The notes under the pieces were generated by a model. That model searched no databases. It saw nothing but the letters and a program-made list of their open reading frames with translations, and was not told where the DNA came from. Positions 1-11,605 of a DNA stretch of 64,000 bases are shown piece after piece; position 1 is the stretch's first letter; every line of letters starts with the position of its first letter. The DNA is from Pisolithus tinctorius. Taxonomy: Eukaryota; Basidiomycota; Agaricomycetes; Boletales; Pisolithaceae. Made by a program: the position numbers and the translations under genes. Location of the stretch: NCBI GenBank assembly GCA_024663395.1, contig JANFAH010000036.1, positions 434,001-498,000 of the forward strand. Reading direction: 5' to 3'.

Positions 1-735
1 CACTCCTTTCCTTCCCTACCACACAAGCCCTCATACCCGCAGATGGCCCCGGTACACGACTCCACTCGTCCCATCACTACATGTCCACGCCAAACTCCTC
101 CTGATGGGCAGGAGTGATCTTCTACCGCGGTTCCCGTGCGAGCAGTGGAAACATGCCAGAAGACGAGGCGACTGCGACTATGATTTCAGGTGAGTCTTTT
201 CTTTGGACGAGTGGTTGTATCATGTAGCAACTGCCACGCCTAGTCCTACATAATCACTATACTGGGGATCACCCAGTCCGAGGAAAAGTGTCCTTACACA
301 CTTCCCGTCAGGGGTGTGTGGGATTCCGTAAGCTAGTCCTGGTTGAGGTCCAGGTTACTTTGGTGGGCGTCTTGTTTCACGTGCAGTGTACTAAGTGGCG
401 TATTACGGGTAGTCGGTTGTGTTTGGAGGTTAGTTTCCCTTTCTTTTCGTTTTTTCTGTTGGCTGACGTGCGTTTCCTTCGTTGGGCTCCACGCTTCACC
501 ATGTATGTCTCCTACAACATACAACGCATATCTTCCCACATGGCGTGATACATCACGCAGCAGGACAAGAACGTTTTCGGACGGTTTCGTCGTTCTATTG
601 TAGGGGCGCTCAGGGTGTCATACTCGGTTCGTCGGCACCCCCCTTTTCTTCCCGTCTTGGCTTGTTCACGCGTTTCCTGTCGTTGATTCTGTCCCTTTCT
701 GAGTATCTCACGGATCAACATCGATGAATTGATGC
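1..735 (+). pseudogene. Degenerate Rab18-like GTPase copy (copy 0, left-truncated)
   Basis: A decayed third copy of the Rab gene at 3153-4406. A pyrimidine-rich leader (about 1-40) is followed by a recognisable first exon (about 43-190) that still spells the end of the P-loop exon, then a donor near 190. A later stretch (about 559-632) reads TAGQERFRT followed by a YRGAQG-like segment, which is the switch II exon. The P-loop itself has lost bases and the exons are out of frame with each other, so no GTPase can be made. The second and last two exons were not found. Closest relatives are the copies at 3153 and 11683, with which it shares the leader and the order of exons. Confidence 0.8.
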
Positions 736-1352
736 GGGTATGCTTGGGAGCTGTGGCCGAAGCTGCTATGTGTTGGCCGGGAAATCTCTTCCTTCTGTGA
801 ATGACGATAGATTATTACATTTGCTGACGGTGTCTCAACACGATGGGATGAGGGTTTACGTATGTGTGTGCCATGGAACGTGCTCGTGCCCGCAAATTAA
901 TTCTTGTGTTGACTGTGCACAGCACTTGGCATCCCTCTCACCTGTCATTAGGCCAGGCCGCTGATGAGGCCGTACATACTGGAACGGCAGGTTCGCGAGC
1001 ACCGCGACAACATGACACACATTGCACCAATGGATGCTGTCCCCTTCTAACCACACAAATAAATCACGCCAAGCTTTTTGTATGTTGGTTCTGCGCACGT
1101 GTCGCAACAATGACTGTAGGGGCCCCATCCGAGTTACTTACTGTGGCCTGATGCAAGCGAGGAAGTCTGACATCACTTAAAATGTGTCAGTTATCCATGC
1201 CATCGGCAATCACAGTTTACAAGCCACGAACAGCCTCGTACCCGGCGGAAGCTAGATGAAAAATTGATACACTGGGGATTTCATATGGTGGATTCTTGTT
1301 TGACAAGATCCTACATCTACCGGCAACTAAGAACTACAAACATACATACTTC
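736..1352. other. Gap without a recognisable gene
   Basis: CpG-containing sequence between the decayed Rab copy and the 3' end of the minus-strand Rab gene. Short ORFs on both strands show no motif I recognise and overlap one another. I see no repeat, RNA gene or transposon end in it. It could hold the 3' UTR of the minus-strand gene and eroded remains of copy 0. Confidence 0.5.
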
Positions 1353-2385
1353 CTAACACTTGCATTTATTCCACCAGTTACGTTTGGGTTGGTCTGTTGC
1401 GACCAGCTTGATGATTTCATCCTGGGGCCACGTTCTATAAACGACCATGGACTTCATGAGATCGTCGGCCTCGAGCATCTTTTTGACGAGATCCTCAAAG
1501 ACCTCGGTCACATTCATAGAAGTCTTGGCGCTTGCTTCACGAAAGAGGGCACCGATTTGGGCGGCATATGATTCCCCATCAGACGTAGGGACCTTCCGGT
1601 TAACCTCCTAGTTTGGAAAAGTTAAATGTCAAAGATGCACAGTTGCATCACAATAGCCAAACTGAGGGGGTCGTGGCGAAAGAAGGTGGTGGAATGAGAA
1701 AGACGTTCGAGACACACCTGGTCTAACTTGTTCCCAACGATTATCTTTAATGTCGTAGATGGAGCGTGGCGATTGATGTCGGCAAGCCAACCTGGCAATG
1801 CATCGAACGATGTTCTGTCAGAAATGCTGTACACTAGCCCATTTCGAATCGGAATGATCAGGGTGTAACACTGGGGACATGTCGCATCGACCGTACCGAG
1901 TATAACACCCTGTGCACCCCTATAGAATGACGGCAAGATTGCTCGGAACTTTTCCATTCCCGCTGTGTCCTGTTACATAGGGAACGATAAACGGTATGAA
2001 GGAGCGAAGAGCGTCTCACTCAACCACGTTGAGAATGACGAGGAACAATGCTCACCCATATGCAAAGCTTCACCTTGCGTCCATCAACTTCCATGTTCTG
2101 AGCCTACGTCAAACAGGAGGATCAGTTCGCTTTATTCTCCTGGTCAATGTGGCCGCTAGCCACCCAATGAAACACACGAGACGTGCGGGGTATGCTACAT
2201 ATACCACAAGTCCCATGTCTTTCATGCGTGAGAGGGACACTCACACGGAAGTCCACACCGTAGTTCGCAGCAACGTCGTCAACTGACCAGTCCATGTCAA
2301 GGAAGCGGTGAAGGAGACATGTCTTGCCGACGGACGAGCTGCCGATAAGGACTATCTTGAATTGTGGAGGACACGACTGTGCCAT
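1353..2385 (-). CDS. Divergent Rab-family small GTPase, five exons, intact
   Basis: Small GTPase of vesicle traffic, expected to sit prenylated on internal membranes. Exons read 2385-2245, 2103-2056, 1969-1897, 1833-1718 and 1607-1353, all with GT-AG borders, summing to 633 bases (210 aa) without a frameshift. The P-loop is GSSSVGKT, switch I ends in YGVDFR, switch II is DTAGMEKFR, the base-binding motifs are VGNKLD and EASAK, and the protein ends in CKC, a Rab-type double-cysteine prenylation signal. Intron positions and phases match the Rab18-like copies at 3153 and 11683, so all derive from one ancestor. Oddity: the catalytic Gln of DTAGQ is Met, a position that governs GTP hydrolysis in Ras proteins. 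It lies head to head with the copy at 3153. Family membership is certain; the subfamily is Rab18-like by gene structure only. Confidence 0.92.
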
Positions 2386-3152
2386 GGTCGATTTTTTTGC
2401 AGTGGAACCGAAGGGACGCTTTGTCTGTGGAATGGATAGAACAGATGGTGTGATAAGGACATCGAAGTTCGCCAGATGAGGCAGGCCCCACAGCCTCGCA
2501 TCCACCATATGATTGGTGCGTAGAAAACGTGTAGAGTACTCCAATCCAACACGCCCCCCACATCCGCGATCGATTCATGATATGTACTGGCACATACGCA
2601 AGTTATATGTAATATCCAGTTCTGCAGCAGACCACTTCGTGTAGGGGATCCAGTTCTGAGATCTGACTGCGATGAAAGTTTGCCTTCAATGATCTCGATC
2701 AGTCATTGAACCAACTCATTGTAGTGTTCCCCCGAATGCGAAAAGACCCACTGGAGTGAGACGTTGTGCTACGCACCTGTGTAGTATGTATCAGTGCATT
2801 CCAGACGCATCCAATCTCAGCTGGCACGGACCCTGTGACACAATCATATATGCAGATGTTCAGTGCTCAATCTATGAACCACAACGGCGTTGCTGGTTAT
2901 GCCAGGCTGAGTTGTTGGAACATATGTACGTAGGCCACGGATGATCCGTTTACTTCTCTGAGTTTTTTTGTGGTGAAAAGTTGTCAGTGTACTGTTGTTG
3001 TCTGGTAGTGTCATCGTGTCGTCGTAGCAAATTTATTAGATTGTTGCGGTGTCTTTGATTTGACGTATTCAGCGAGGCAGCCACACCCCACACTCGCACT
3101 CCTTCCCTTCCCTTCCCTTCCTTCCCCCTACCACGAGTCGTCATACCCACAG
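2386..3152. promoter_or_regulatory. Shared intergenic region between divergent Rab genes
   Basis: About 770 bases separate the start codons of two divergent Rab genes, so both promoters must lie here. The last 80 bases before the plus-strand start are a pyrimidine-rich tract (CCTTCCC repeats, about 3100-3127), a common leader feature of fungal genes, which is also kept before copy B at about 11630-11660. I see no clear TATA box. Small ORFs here have no recognisable homology. Confidence 0.45.
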
Positions 3153-4406
3153 ATGGCGGCCCCAGTAATGACGACACCAGTCGCCTCATCGTCACCCGTC
3201 AACGTCAAGCTCCTTCTGATTGGCAATGCATCTGTGGGCAAGAGTAGTCTTCTATTGCGATTCTCAGACGAGCAGTGGATACCCGAGGACGAGGCGACTG
3301 CAACTATCGGAGTGGATTTCAGGGTGAGTCTTGTTTGTAAGGGTTGTTTTGTAGGTAGTGATATTGGAGACTCCCTCGAGAGTCCCGTAGCAGTATCCGA
3401 CAGACACGCCGTATCTTATATTGTTTAGCGCCCCAGCTGCACACTGGGCGACGAGATTCATATGTACAACGGCTTCGCGCTAACGACTCTTTTCCTCACG
3501 TAGGTCCACAAGATGGAAGTGAATGGCCGAAAGGTCAAGCTTCAGTATATGGGTCAGTTTCTCTTTCTTTCTAGCTTTCCCGTTGACTGACTGGGGCGTT
3601 TCCTTCGTTGAACTTGCGCTCTGTGCTTCATCATGCGCTCGTCTTTACGGCGTACAACACACTGATCTTCCCGCCCATATGTAACGTGGCGCATGATGTG
3701 CCACAGGACACAGCAGGACAAGAACGTTTTCGGACGATTACGTCGTCCTATTATAGGGGTGCTCAGGGTATCATAGTTGGTACGTCGGCACCTCCTTCTT
3801 CTCGTCTTGACTTATTCACGTGTCTCCCGTCTCCCGTCACCTGGTTTTCGGTGCTGAATCTTTCGGTCCAATCCGCGGGTAGTATACGACGTCGCGAATA
3901 GAGAAACGTATGATGCGTTGCCCAAGTGGTTTACGGAGATCGATACGTATGTCTCGTCATTGGTGCCGAAGATCATCGTTGGCAATAAACTAGACAAGGT
4001 CATTTCTCATTTCTTTCTCCCGCCATTTCCTTCGTTTCGCTCTCATTAGTCGTGTTCCACGTTATCCTTGCACCTTACATGCATACGGTGGAACGGACGA
4101 GCATACTTAACATAACCCAACCAACAGGAACACTCCCGTCAGGTATCTACCTCTGAAGGGCAGACGTTCGCTACTCGCAAAGAATGTCTCTTTCTAGAAG
4201 CAAGTGCTAAAACCTCTGTTGGTGTACGCGAGGTTTTCGAGGATCTCGTGAAACGAATACTCGAGACACCAGAGTTGTGGGCACCCGTGACACCCGAGTC
4301 TGGGGGTGGGAAACGTGGAGATGGGGAAGATGGGATGCCGGGGACGATCGATTTGAATGGGCGGTCGGCTCAAGAAGACGATGGGGGGGTTGGGTGTGCG
4401 TGTTAG
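3153..4406 (+). pseudogene. Rab18-like small GTPase, copy A, with a one-base insertion
   Basis: Exons 3153-3323, 3504-3552, 3707-3779, 3883-3998 and 4128-4406 carry the full Rab set: P-loop GNASVGKS, switch [32 protein letters not shown] and a C-terminal GCAC prenylation end. The exons sum to 688 bases, one too many. Compared with copy B, exon 2 has an extra T near 3541 (AAGCTTCAG against AAACTCAG), which breaks the frame just before DTAGQ. A downstream AG in exon 3 could restore the frame but would delete the Mg-binding Asp of DxxGQ. So this copy is probably inactive unless the base is a sequencing error. Similar Rab18-type proteins are known in agaricomycetes. Downstream it carries a stub of the CFIm25 3' end. 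Confidence 0.88.
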
Positions 4407-4866
4407 TTGCAGTTGGAGAAGAGCATTCTGAGAGAAGTGGGATGGGGCTACTAATATTGGAGGCAATTTGGAATACCCCGTCGACCCTCACAAGTTACTT
4501 CTGGATTTGAATGCATGAAGCTAGGTAATTTTGCATGAAATATACGATAGCTGCACGTCTATTCATTGCTCAAGGTCTGGGGCAGCACATATTCCAATGA
4601 TCTGGACTCAGGGTGCTGACATTTCTGCCAAGAATGGTGCAATAGCTGCACCGAGTATGGCTCCGAGATAAGAGGATCGGCGCGTCGCAACCTCGAGACA
4701 AGAAGATACAAAGCGTCGGCGACATGGTCAAGGAGAGGAGTGCGCACGAGAGACACGCTCATGGTCAAACTCTAAGGATACAGTCTATTGCCCTCTCTTT
4801 CCGCACGCGAAGTCACTGGTATATAGAGTTATACCTTGACAGCAAATGCGGGATAGCAGATAACTA
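4407..4866. repeat. Tail of the Rab-CFIm25 segmental duplication (copy A)
   Basis: From about 4463 to 4866 this closely matches 12486-12890, the convergent 3' flank of Rab copy B and the last exon of CFIm25. The match ends inside the CFIm25 last exon (GATAACT, about 4860-4866), so only a stub of that gene's 3' end is present here, on the minus strand, with its stop codon changed from TAA to TGA. This shows that a Rab-CFIm25 convergent pair was duplicated and then truncated at this point. Confidence 0.85.
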
Positions 4867-6284
4867 TGGACTGAAGACAAGTGGAAGTGATGACCAATCC
4901 AGGGCTGTATACCAGAAACAAATGAGAATGGATGGACTGGTGGTTCAAGATGTGAGTATGGGTCCATATGAACAGAGTAGTACTCCCACTTGATTCTGAT
5001 GTGTAGAAGGCCCTGAGACACTTATCCGAGGACTATGCACTTATTGGGACACCTGCCAAAAAGGTGGGGTGTGGAAAGAAAGGGAAATGGAGAAAGAAAA
5101 ACCTCTTAACCCTGAAGTCTGGGTATACATAGCTACACATCCAGTGTCTTTGTCAGCATGATGGAGCAATGGTTTGAGTAGATTTGAATTCCAGTGAGAT
5201 AATCCTAAAGAAGACACTCTCAGATTACCCTACTGTCACTTGGAAGAGAGGAAGAGGGTTGAAAACTTTAGAGCCAAGACCCAAAGAGAACCCAAATGAG
5301 GTCTCTGAACAATGTATTGCAATCCTTTACACTACAGACATGTCCCTTCACATGTAAAGTGCATGTAACCAAAGCAGTGTTCATGGCACCACCAGTGACG
5401 TCAAGGGGAAATGTAAGGAAACAATGTGTAAGTAAAGGAAAGGCCTAGAAGGGTGTAGAACCTTGTGTCAAGATTAAATGAGATAAGTATGATAAGATAA
5501 AACAAGATGAGAGGGGATGACAGACTCAGGAAGCTGATGATGCCCAAGACAGATCATGGAGAATCACAGGTGTAATATCTGCAATAGTGTTCACTCAGCC
5601 CTCTTCATTGGCATCATCATGTAGAATCAGGGACTAGTGCAAGTGGTGATTCCCAGCAACCAGCTATGGCAAGGACTGTTGAGCTTTGCCAACACTGAAA
5701 CCTCTATGACTACATTAGACATCAAGAACAATGACCATACCATATCCATTCACATTCACAATGCCCTACATGCTGGTGAATGTACCAAATTCAATGTGCC
5801 AATCTACCAGAATCAAGAGGAAATGGTACAGGGAATGGAAAAAGAGCTGTATACTATGATGAGGTGCTGGAGAGTGGAATAAGGACATCACCTAGGTAAG
5901 AGTCATGACCAGGGGGATGACACAGGGCTCAAGGAACTTTTGACAGTAAGTGACAGCTTTCTGGGAAAAATCATTGTAGGTAGTGAGCACTGTGAGTTTG
6001 TGGTTACCAGAGGGGGCAGAGGATGAGAGGGAATATTGGCTGGGGGCATGGTTACTAGTTAAGGATCCCCTTGGTGAAGGATTATGCTGTGCTTAGCTGT
6101 AACTTGTACTTCTCACCAAGTAGTACATCATGAATTGTGATTGAAAGTGGGGTGTGAAAACATGTGGTATGTGATATCAGAGGACATCAGTGCAATTAGC
6201 AGGTAAATGATCATTGGAAAAGCATAGGGGATGAACTAATATGTGGCAGTACAGCAGCAGGTATACCCAACATAAAAATACAAT
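4867..6284. other. CpG-depleted stretch without a recognisable gene
   Basis: Sharp change of composition at the end of the duplication: I find only a couple of CG dinucleotides in 1.4 kb, whereas the DNA to the left has many. The longest plus-strand ORF (5637-5882, 81 aa) has no motif I know. The composition matches the WD40 part of the adjacent NLR gene and the decayed transposons further right. It may be an eroded repeat or the 3' flank brought in with the NLR gene. Confidence 0.5.
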
Positions 6285-9200
6285 TTAAGACATCATTTGT
6301 TCACTGGAATGGAAACATTTGCACCACTCCTTGCCATGTGCCATCTGACTCAAGTCCAACTCTGTGCAACAACCTCTAGGAATGACTGCTATGGTCCACA
6401 TTGAGTAAAAAGGACTCCTAAGTTTTGGGGGGATCCAAAGTAGTAGTTGTCCCTTTGGACCTCTGATCCAGCCATCATCATGTAACTTGACTGCTTGGCC
6501 CAGCATAGCCCCCTGTTGCACAAACCCATCAAAAAGTGGATCACTGTTATGCAGTGCATGTGAGGGGTCAAATGAAAAGCAAATGGGATATCTCTTGACA
6601 TCTGCATTTTTATTAAGTGAAATAAGGATAGGTCACAGGTGGAGGTACATACCATCTGCAGGGGTGAATGGATGAAGCATGCTGGAGGGGTGCGATACAA
6701 TCAGTGCCAACTGCTCATTCTCCCAGAGCCTCACAGTGTTGTCCCTTGAGCCTGAGACAATCCTCTTCCCATCAGGGGAGAATGCAACTGAATGGACTGG
6801 ATCTGTATGGCCCTCAAGAGGGCTGCCAATCTGTACACCTCCCTCAACATCCCAGACCCTCACAGTGTTGTCCCTTGAGCCTGAGACAATCCTCTTCCCA
6901 TCAGGGGAGAAGGCAACTGAAAAGACTCCATCTGTATGGTCTTCAAGAGGGCTGCCAATCTGCACACCTCCCTCAACATCCCAGACCCTCACAGTCTTGT
7001 CCCAAGAGCCTGAGACAATCCTCTTCCCATCAGGGGAGAATGCAATTGAAGTGACTCCATTTGTATGGCCCTCAAGAGGGCTGCCAATCTGCACACCTCC
7101 CTCAACATCCCAGACCCTCACAATCTTGTCACTTGAGCCTGAGACAATCCTCTTCCCATCAGGGGAGAATGCAACTAAAGAGACATCTGTATGGCCCTCA
7201 AGAAGGCTGCCAATCTGCACACCTCCCTCAACATCCCAGACCCTCACAGTCTTGTCCCTTGAGCCTGAGACAATCCTCTTCCCATCAGGGGAGAATGCAA
7301 CTGAAAAGACTCCAGAAGTATGGCCCAGACAGCTGCCAATCTGCATACCTCCCTCAACATCCCAGACCCTCACAGTGTTGTCCCCTGAGCCTGAGACAAT
7401 CCTCTTCCCATCAGCAGAGAATGCAACTGAAAAGACTGCAGAAGTATGGCCCTCAAGAGGGCTGCCAATCTGCACACCTCCCTCAACATCCCAGACCCTC
7501 ACAGTGTTGTCCAAAGAGCCTGAGACAATCCTCTTCCCATCAGGGGAGAATGCAACTGATTCAACTCCATCTGTATGGCCCTCAAGAGGGCTGCCAATCT
7601 GCACACCTCCCTCAACATCCCAGACCCTCACAGTGTTGTCCACTGAGCCTGAGACAATCCTCTTCCCATCAGGGGAGAAGGCAACTGAAAGGACTCCAGA
7701 AGTATGGCCCTCAAGAGGGCTGCCAATCTGTACACTTCCCTCAACATCCCAGACCCTTACAGTGTTGTCCAAAGAACCTGAAACAATCCTCTTCCCATCA
7801 GGGAAGAATGAAATTGAAAAGACTCCATCTGTATGGCCCTCAAGAGGGCTGCCAATCTGCACATGTCCCTCAACATCCCAGACCCTCACAGTCTTGTCCC
7901 TTGAGCCTGAGACAATCCTCTTCCCATTGGGGGAGAAGGCAACTGAAAAGACTGCATCTGTATGGCCCTCAAGAGGGCTGCCAATCTGCACACTTCCCTC
8001 AACATCCCAGACCCTCACAGTCTTGTCCCAAGAGCCTGAGACAATCCTCTTCCCATCAGGGGAGAATGCAGCTGAATAGACTGCATCTGTATGACCCTCA
8101 AGAGGGCTGCCAATCTGCACACCTCCCTCAACATCCCAGACCCTCACAGTCTTGTCCTTTGAGCCTGAGATGATCCTCTTCCCATCAGGGGAGAATGCAA
8201 CTGAATTGACTTCATCTGTATGGCCCTCAAGAGGGCTGCCAATCTGCACACCTCCCTCAACATCCCAGACCCTCACAGTGTTGTCCCCTGAGCCTGAGAC
8301 AATCCTCTTCCCATCAGGGGAGAAGGCAACTGAAAAGACTCCAGAAGTATGGCCCAGATGACTGCCAATCTGCATACCTCCCTCAACATCCCAGACCCTC
8401 ACAGTGTTGTCCAAAGAACCTGAGACAATCCTCTTCCCATCAGGGGAGAATGCAACTGAAAAGACTCCAGAAGTATGGCCATGTAGCAGCTGTTGTTCCA
8501 CTGGCCACCCTTTCAACCCTCTTACAGCAACTCTAGCCAGTCTTGGGAATTTTGGCAAGAGCATCATTGATAGCAATGCATTGGAAGGAATAAATGGCAA
8601 TGCAGAAGCATACAGGTGTGGAGTGCTGTGCACTATCACACTGCCAAAATTCTGAATAAACTTGATTCCATCTTTTACCAATGCCAATATATCCTTGGAG
8701 CCATCTTGACCCTTCATTGCTGTGTCAGCTGTCATCAAATATCATACATAGGGTACTCACCTGTAGCCATGTTGCAACAGTATCAAGAGCATCTACACCC
8801 TTCCCAACCATCCCCAGAAGACTTAATACCTCCAGCCAGAACAGAATTTTTCACTTCCAACAATAGCCTTCACCAACCCTGCAAGTTCCAAGTCAAATCC
8901 TGTCTTCCACAGATGCTGAGCCCAGAATCGACAGGCATAGGAGAGATGGTGTGGAATCTTCTCCTTGATTCTCTTTGACAGATCAGAAACTTCGGAATTG
9001 GCCAGGTAGGAGCTTTCTAATTCGCAGATGTTGAATTGAAGGTTATCACGAAGAATCTGCAATGAAGCAAAGGCTAGGTCTCTTGTATGTTGTGTGTTAG
9101 AGGTATCAATGAAGTAGATACCACTCCGTGAATGATCCGTCAGGAAGTCATAAAAGGATGCATGAAGGGGCCGCACAGCAGAGATGCGGTCCACGATGCC

Positions 9201-11309
9201 ACCGAGCACCGGAGACATGAACTCGAGGATGAGAATAATGTCATAGTGATCCTGTTCGTTTGGATATTTTTTACGCATAGAATTCAAGGCTGCCATAGGA
9301 AGAGGTTCAAGCGTAATCACGACTTGCTGCATCACGGAGCGGTACCGTTCCAGGCCTTTCGCAGACCGGGGTATGCCCCCCTTCAGGATCGCAAAGTAAG
9401 TTGTGTCCAGGAGCGTTCTCCCTTCTTCCGACTCGAGCGCCATCAGATTGGTATAGCGTTCTTCCCAAGTTTCTCCAGCTCTACCTGGCACGATGAACCC
9501 ACAAGCCAGACGAGCCCACTCGAACAGACCATCAGATTTTTTGACAACATTCTGGACTTCTGTTGTTCCAATGCTGGGAAGACACCCTAGTTCCTTCGAA
9601 ACATATAGCTGGATGTCACGTTCCACCAACCCCCGAGGGACGTCGTCCAGTGAGGTTGCCTTCACATGTGGAGCATCCCTCATAACACGTGCGATGTCCG
9701 ACAATGGTCTGGACGTCAGAAGGATCCGGAAATTGGCCGGCAGATGCGTAGCTTCTGGCGATTTCAGAAGGCTCAGGATATTCTTCCTCGATTCGTGCGG
9801 CCCACTTTCATCCAAGGCATCGATGACCACGACCACATTCCCAACTATCTCTCCATTAATCTTCGAAAGCGGCTCCAAGATGAATCGCTTCCACTGCTGC
9901 ACCACATCGCATGTGGTCTTGAGAGCGAGGTTATGTGACACCACATTCGACAATGCTCGTCGAAATGCTGGATCACGATCCGCCAGATCACGGGCGATGG
10001 TAGTCAGAATCTTTTCCTCCCGTCGTTCGGCCTGCCTGTCGCGAGCGAAGCAGAAACAAGCGCCGGGAGCTCCCACGTCCTCGATCCATGATGCGATTGT
10101 GTGGGCAATGGCGGACTTTCCTCTTCCGGCCTGCCCGTGGAGCCACAAGATACGAGGGGCGTTGGCGTCACATGTGGTAATCCAGTCGGTGATATCCTTC
10201 AAAATTTCTGTCCTAGTACCGTCGAGGCATTTCTTGGTCGTATTCAGGCCTGCACCAGCTGCGTAAGCCATGCCTTCGAGGTTCAGGTCTTCAAGCACGT
10301 GGGACATGTTGATCTGGATGTCCCGTATCGCGCGATCTCGATATTGTTGCATCAGGTCACCCAGATTCTTGATGTGGCCACGAGCGACGGTCTGCGGGTC
10401 GGAAACAAGGCTGTCCCCAATTCTTATCACTGACGATGTATCACATCAGCACACTGGAGCGGATCAGAGGACCATGACCATAGGACCTACAGATGTTCTT
10501 CTTTTTGCAATATTTTACGACGAACAGCGCTGCGGCACTCATCTCCTGTGAAATCCTCCGTAACGTCTCTTTCATGCTATCCATATTCTCAATGGTATCC
10601 TTTTCCATAAGAAATTCGTAGAGATCCTTGACGGTATTGAGGAGGCCAAACACCTCGTTGTCCAGGTTTGCTTGATTGATGAGCAACTGATGAGGACTAT
10701 ATAAGCGAGGGATCCATGAGAGAGAAGGGGGATATACTTGAGAAGCAGCGGTGAGAATCCCTAGCGCAAACTGGACATAAGGGTGGACCTGTGCGCCTAC
10801 ATCAAAGCGTGCAGGCGACGGAGGGTTAAGGCACCTACATTCGATAGGGTGGTAACAAAGGAGTTGAACAGTTTGAGAGGCTGGAGGATCGTCTCGATAC
10901 TTTGAATCTGCGTCACCGCGGTATCGGCCTGCCCAACAAGACCCACAGCTGTTTGCAATACCTGGGGGATGGGCCTCATCTCAACCATTGCTTGTTGTGC
11001 ATCATTGACCTGGCTGCCAATTCTGGTGTCGGTTGTCTCTGTAGTAAGAGGCTCTGATCGAGTCTGATCCGACCGATGGAAGAGGTGTCCCATCCTGGAG
11101 AACAGCTTTCGAGGTGTTTTTGCCGACGGTCCAGCGACCGAGGGAGCGTCTGCAGAGGGGCGAGACGCTCCTTCCGACTGTTTGGGCAGAGATCAATAAA
11201 TACCATCGCATGCAAGGTATAAAATGTGTACCGAGGGAATGTTAGGTGCGGTCGAGCTGGGCCTTTCGGAGCTAAACAGACGGTGTTTCTTCAGTTGCTT
11301 GCGAGCCAT
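6285..11309 (-). CDS. NACHT-WD40 STAND/NLR receptor, seven exons, one homopolymer frameshift
   Basis: Fungal NOD-like receptor of the HET-E/NWD2 type. Such proteins oligomerise through NACHT when the repeat domain senses a ligand, and some control heterokaryon incompatibility. Exons: 11309-11232, 11177-10839, 10788-10738, 10686-10491, 10429-8761, 8711-6653 and 6601-6285, with introns of 49-60 bp. Start chosen at MARKQLKK, which gives an in-frame GT-AG first intron. Order: basic N terminus; helical region; NACHT with Walker A GQAGRGKS and Walker B VVVVIDALDES; 14 WD40 repeats; a C-terminal tail ending in CKCFHSSEQMMS typical of this family. Exons sum to 4709 bases, one short of a codon multiple. 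The lost base is in the T run 8847-8851 (A run in the gene), after which the family-typical LFWLEVLSLLG continues in the next frame. So it is either a null allele or a read error. No repeat-free explanation by splicing was found. Confidence 0.93.
6700..8500 (-). repeat. Tandem array of 14 WD40 repeats, 129-bp period
   Basis: Fourteen 43-residue units, each like GHTxxVxSVAFSPDGKRIVS followed by GSxDxTVRVWDVEGG. Two seven-blade propellers would fit. Units are near identical at DNA level, which implies recent unequal crossing-over or gene conversion. One unit (about 7140-7200) is a residue shorter (DVSLVAF), and two lack the PLE segment. Variation is concentrated at the two to three residues after GHT and at two positions around GSxDx. 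I find essentially no CG dinucleotides in the array. Confidence 0.95.
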
Positions 11310-11605
11310 TGAGAAATCCGTATTTTGTGTAAGCTTTGTAGGCTGAATTCGAGGTTGAGAGGTGTAAATCAGACAGTTGTCAGACTCAGGTGTTGAAAGC
11401 GCCGACATGCTGTGGTTGCAGGTGGCACTGCTGCAGACCTGGCGCACGGGCCAGATATCATGCGTAGTGACGCTATCCTCGATATCTAATGCTTATGATA
11501 AGAAATTCGACTCCTTCATGCTCGCATTGAACAAAATGTCGACGCCAAGTCTACGAATGTTTTCGCTATGCAGTGGTATGTAGTACCTTCAATTGCAGAA
11601 GAGTC
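11310..11605. promoter_or_regulatory. 5' flank between the NLR gene and Rab copy B
   Basis: About 300 bases upstream of the NLR start codon (minus strand) and upstream of the Rab copy B leader (plus strand). It must contain the NLR promoter. No TATA box or known element stands out. Homology with the leader of Rab copy A starts at about 11606 (CAGCCACACCC). Confidence 0.4.

Noticed and set aside
5637..5882. 81-codon ORF in the CpG-poor gap
   Set aside because: No homology, splice context or conservation I can point to; its length is within chance for this composition.
6679..8173. Long plus-strand ORFs of 370-466 codons opposite the WD40 array
   Set aside because: They are mirror frames of a tandem repeat without stops. 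The translation is a Pro/Ser-rich repeat with no independent signal, while the minus strand encodes perfect WD40 units joined to NACHT.
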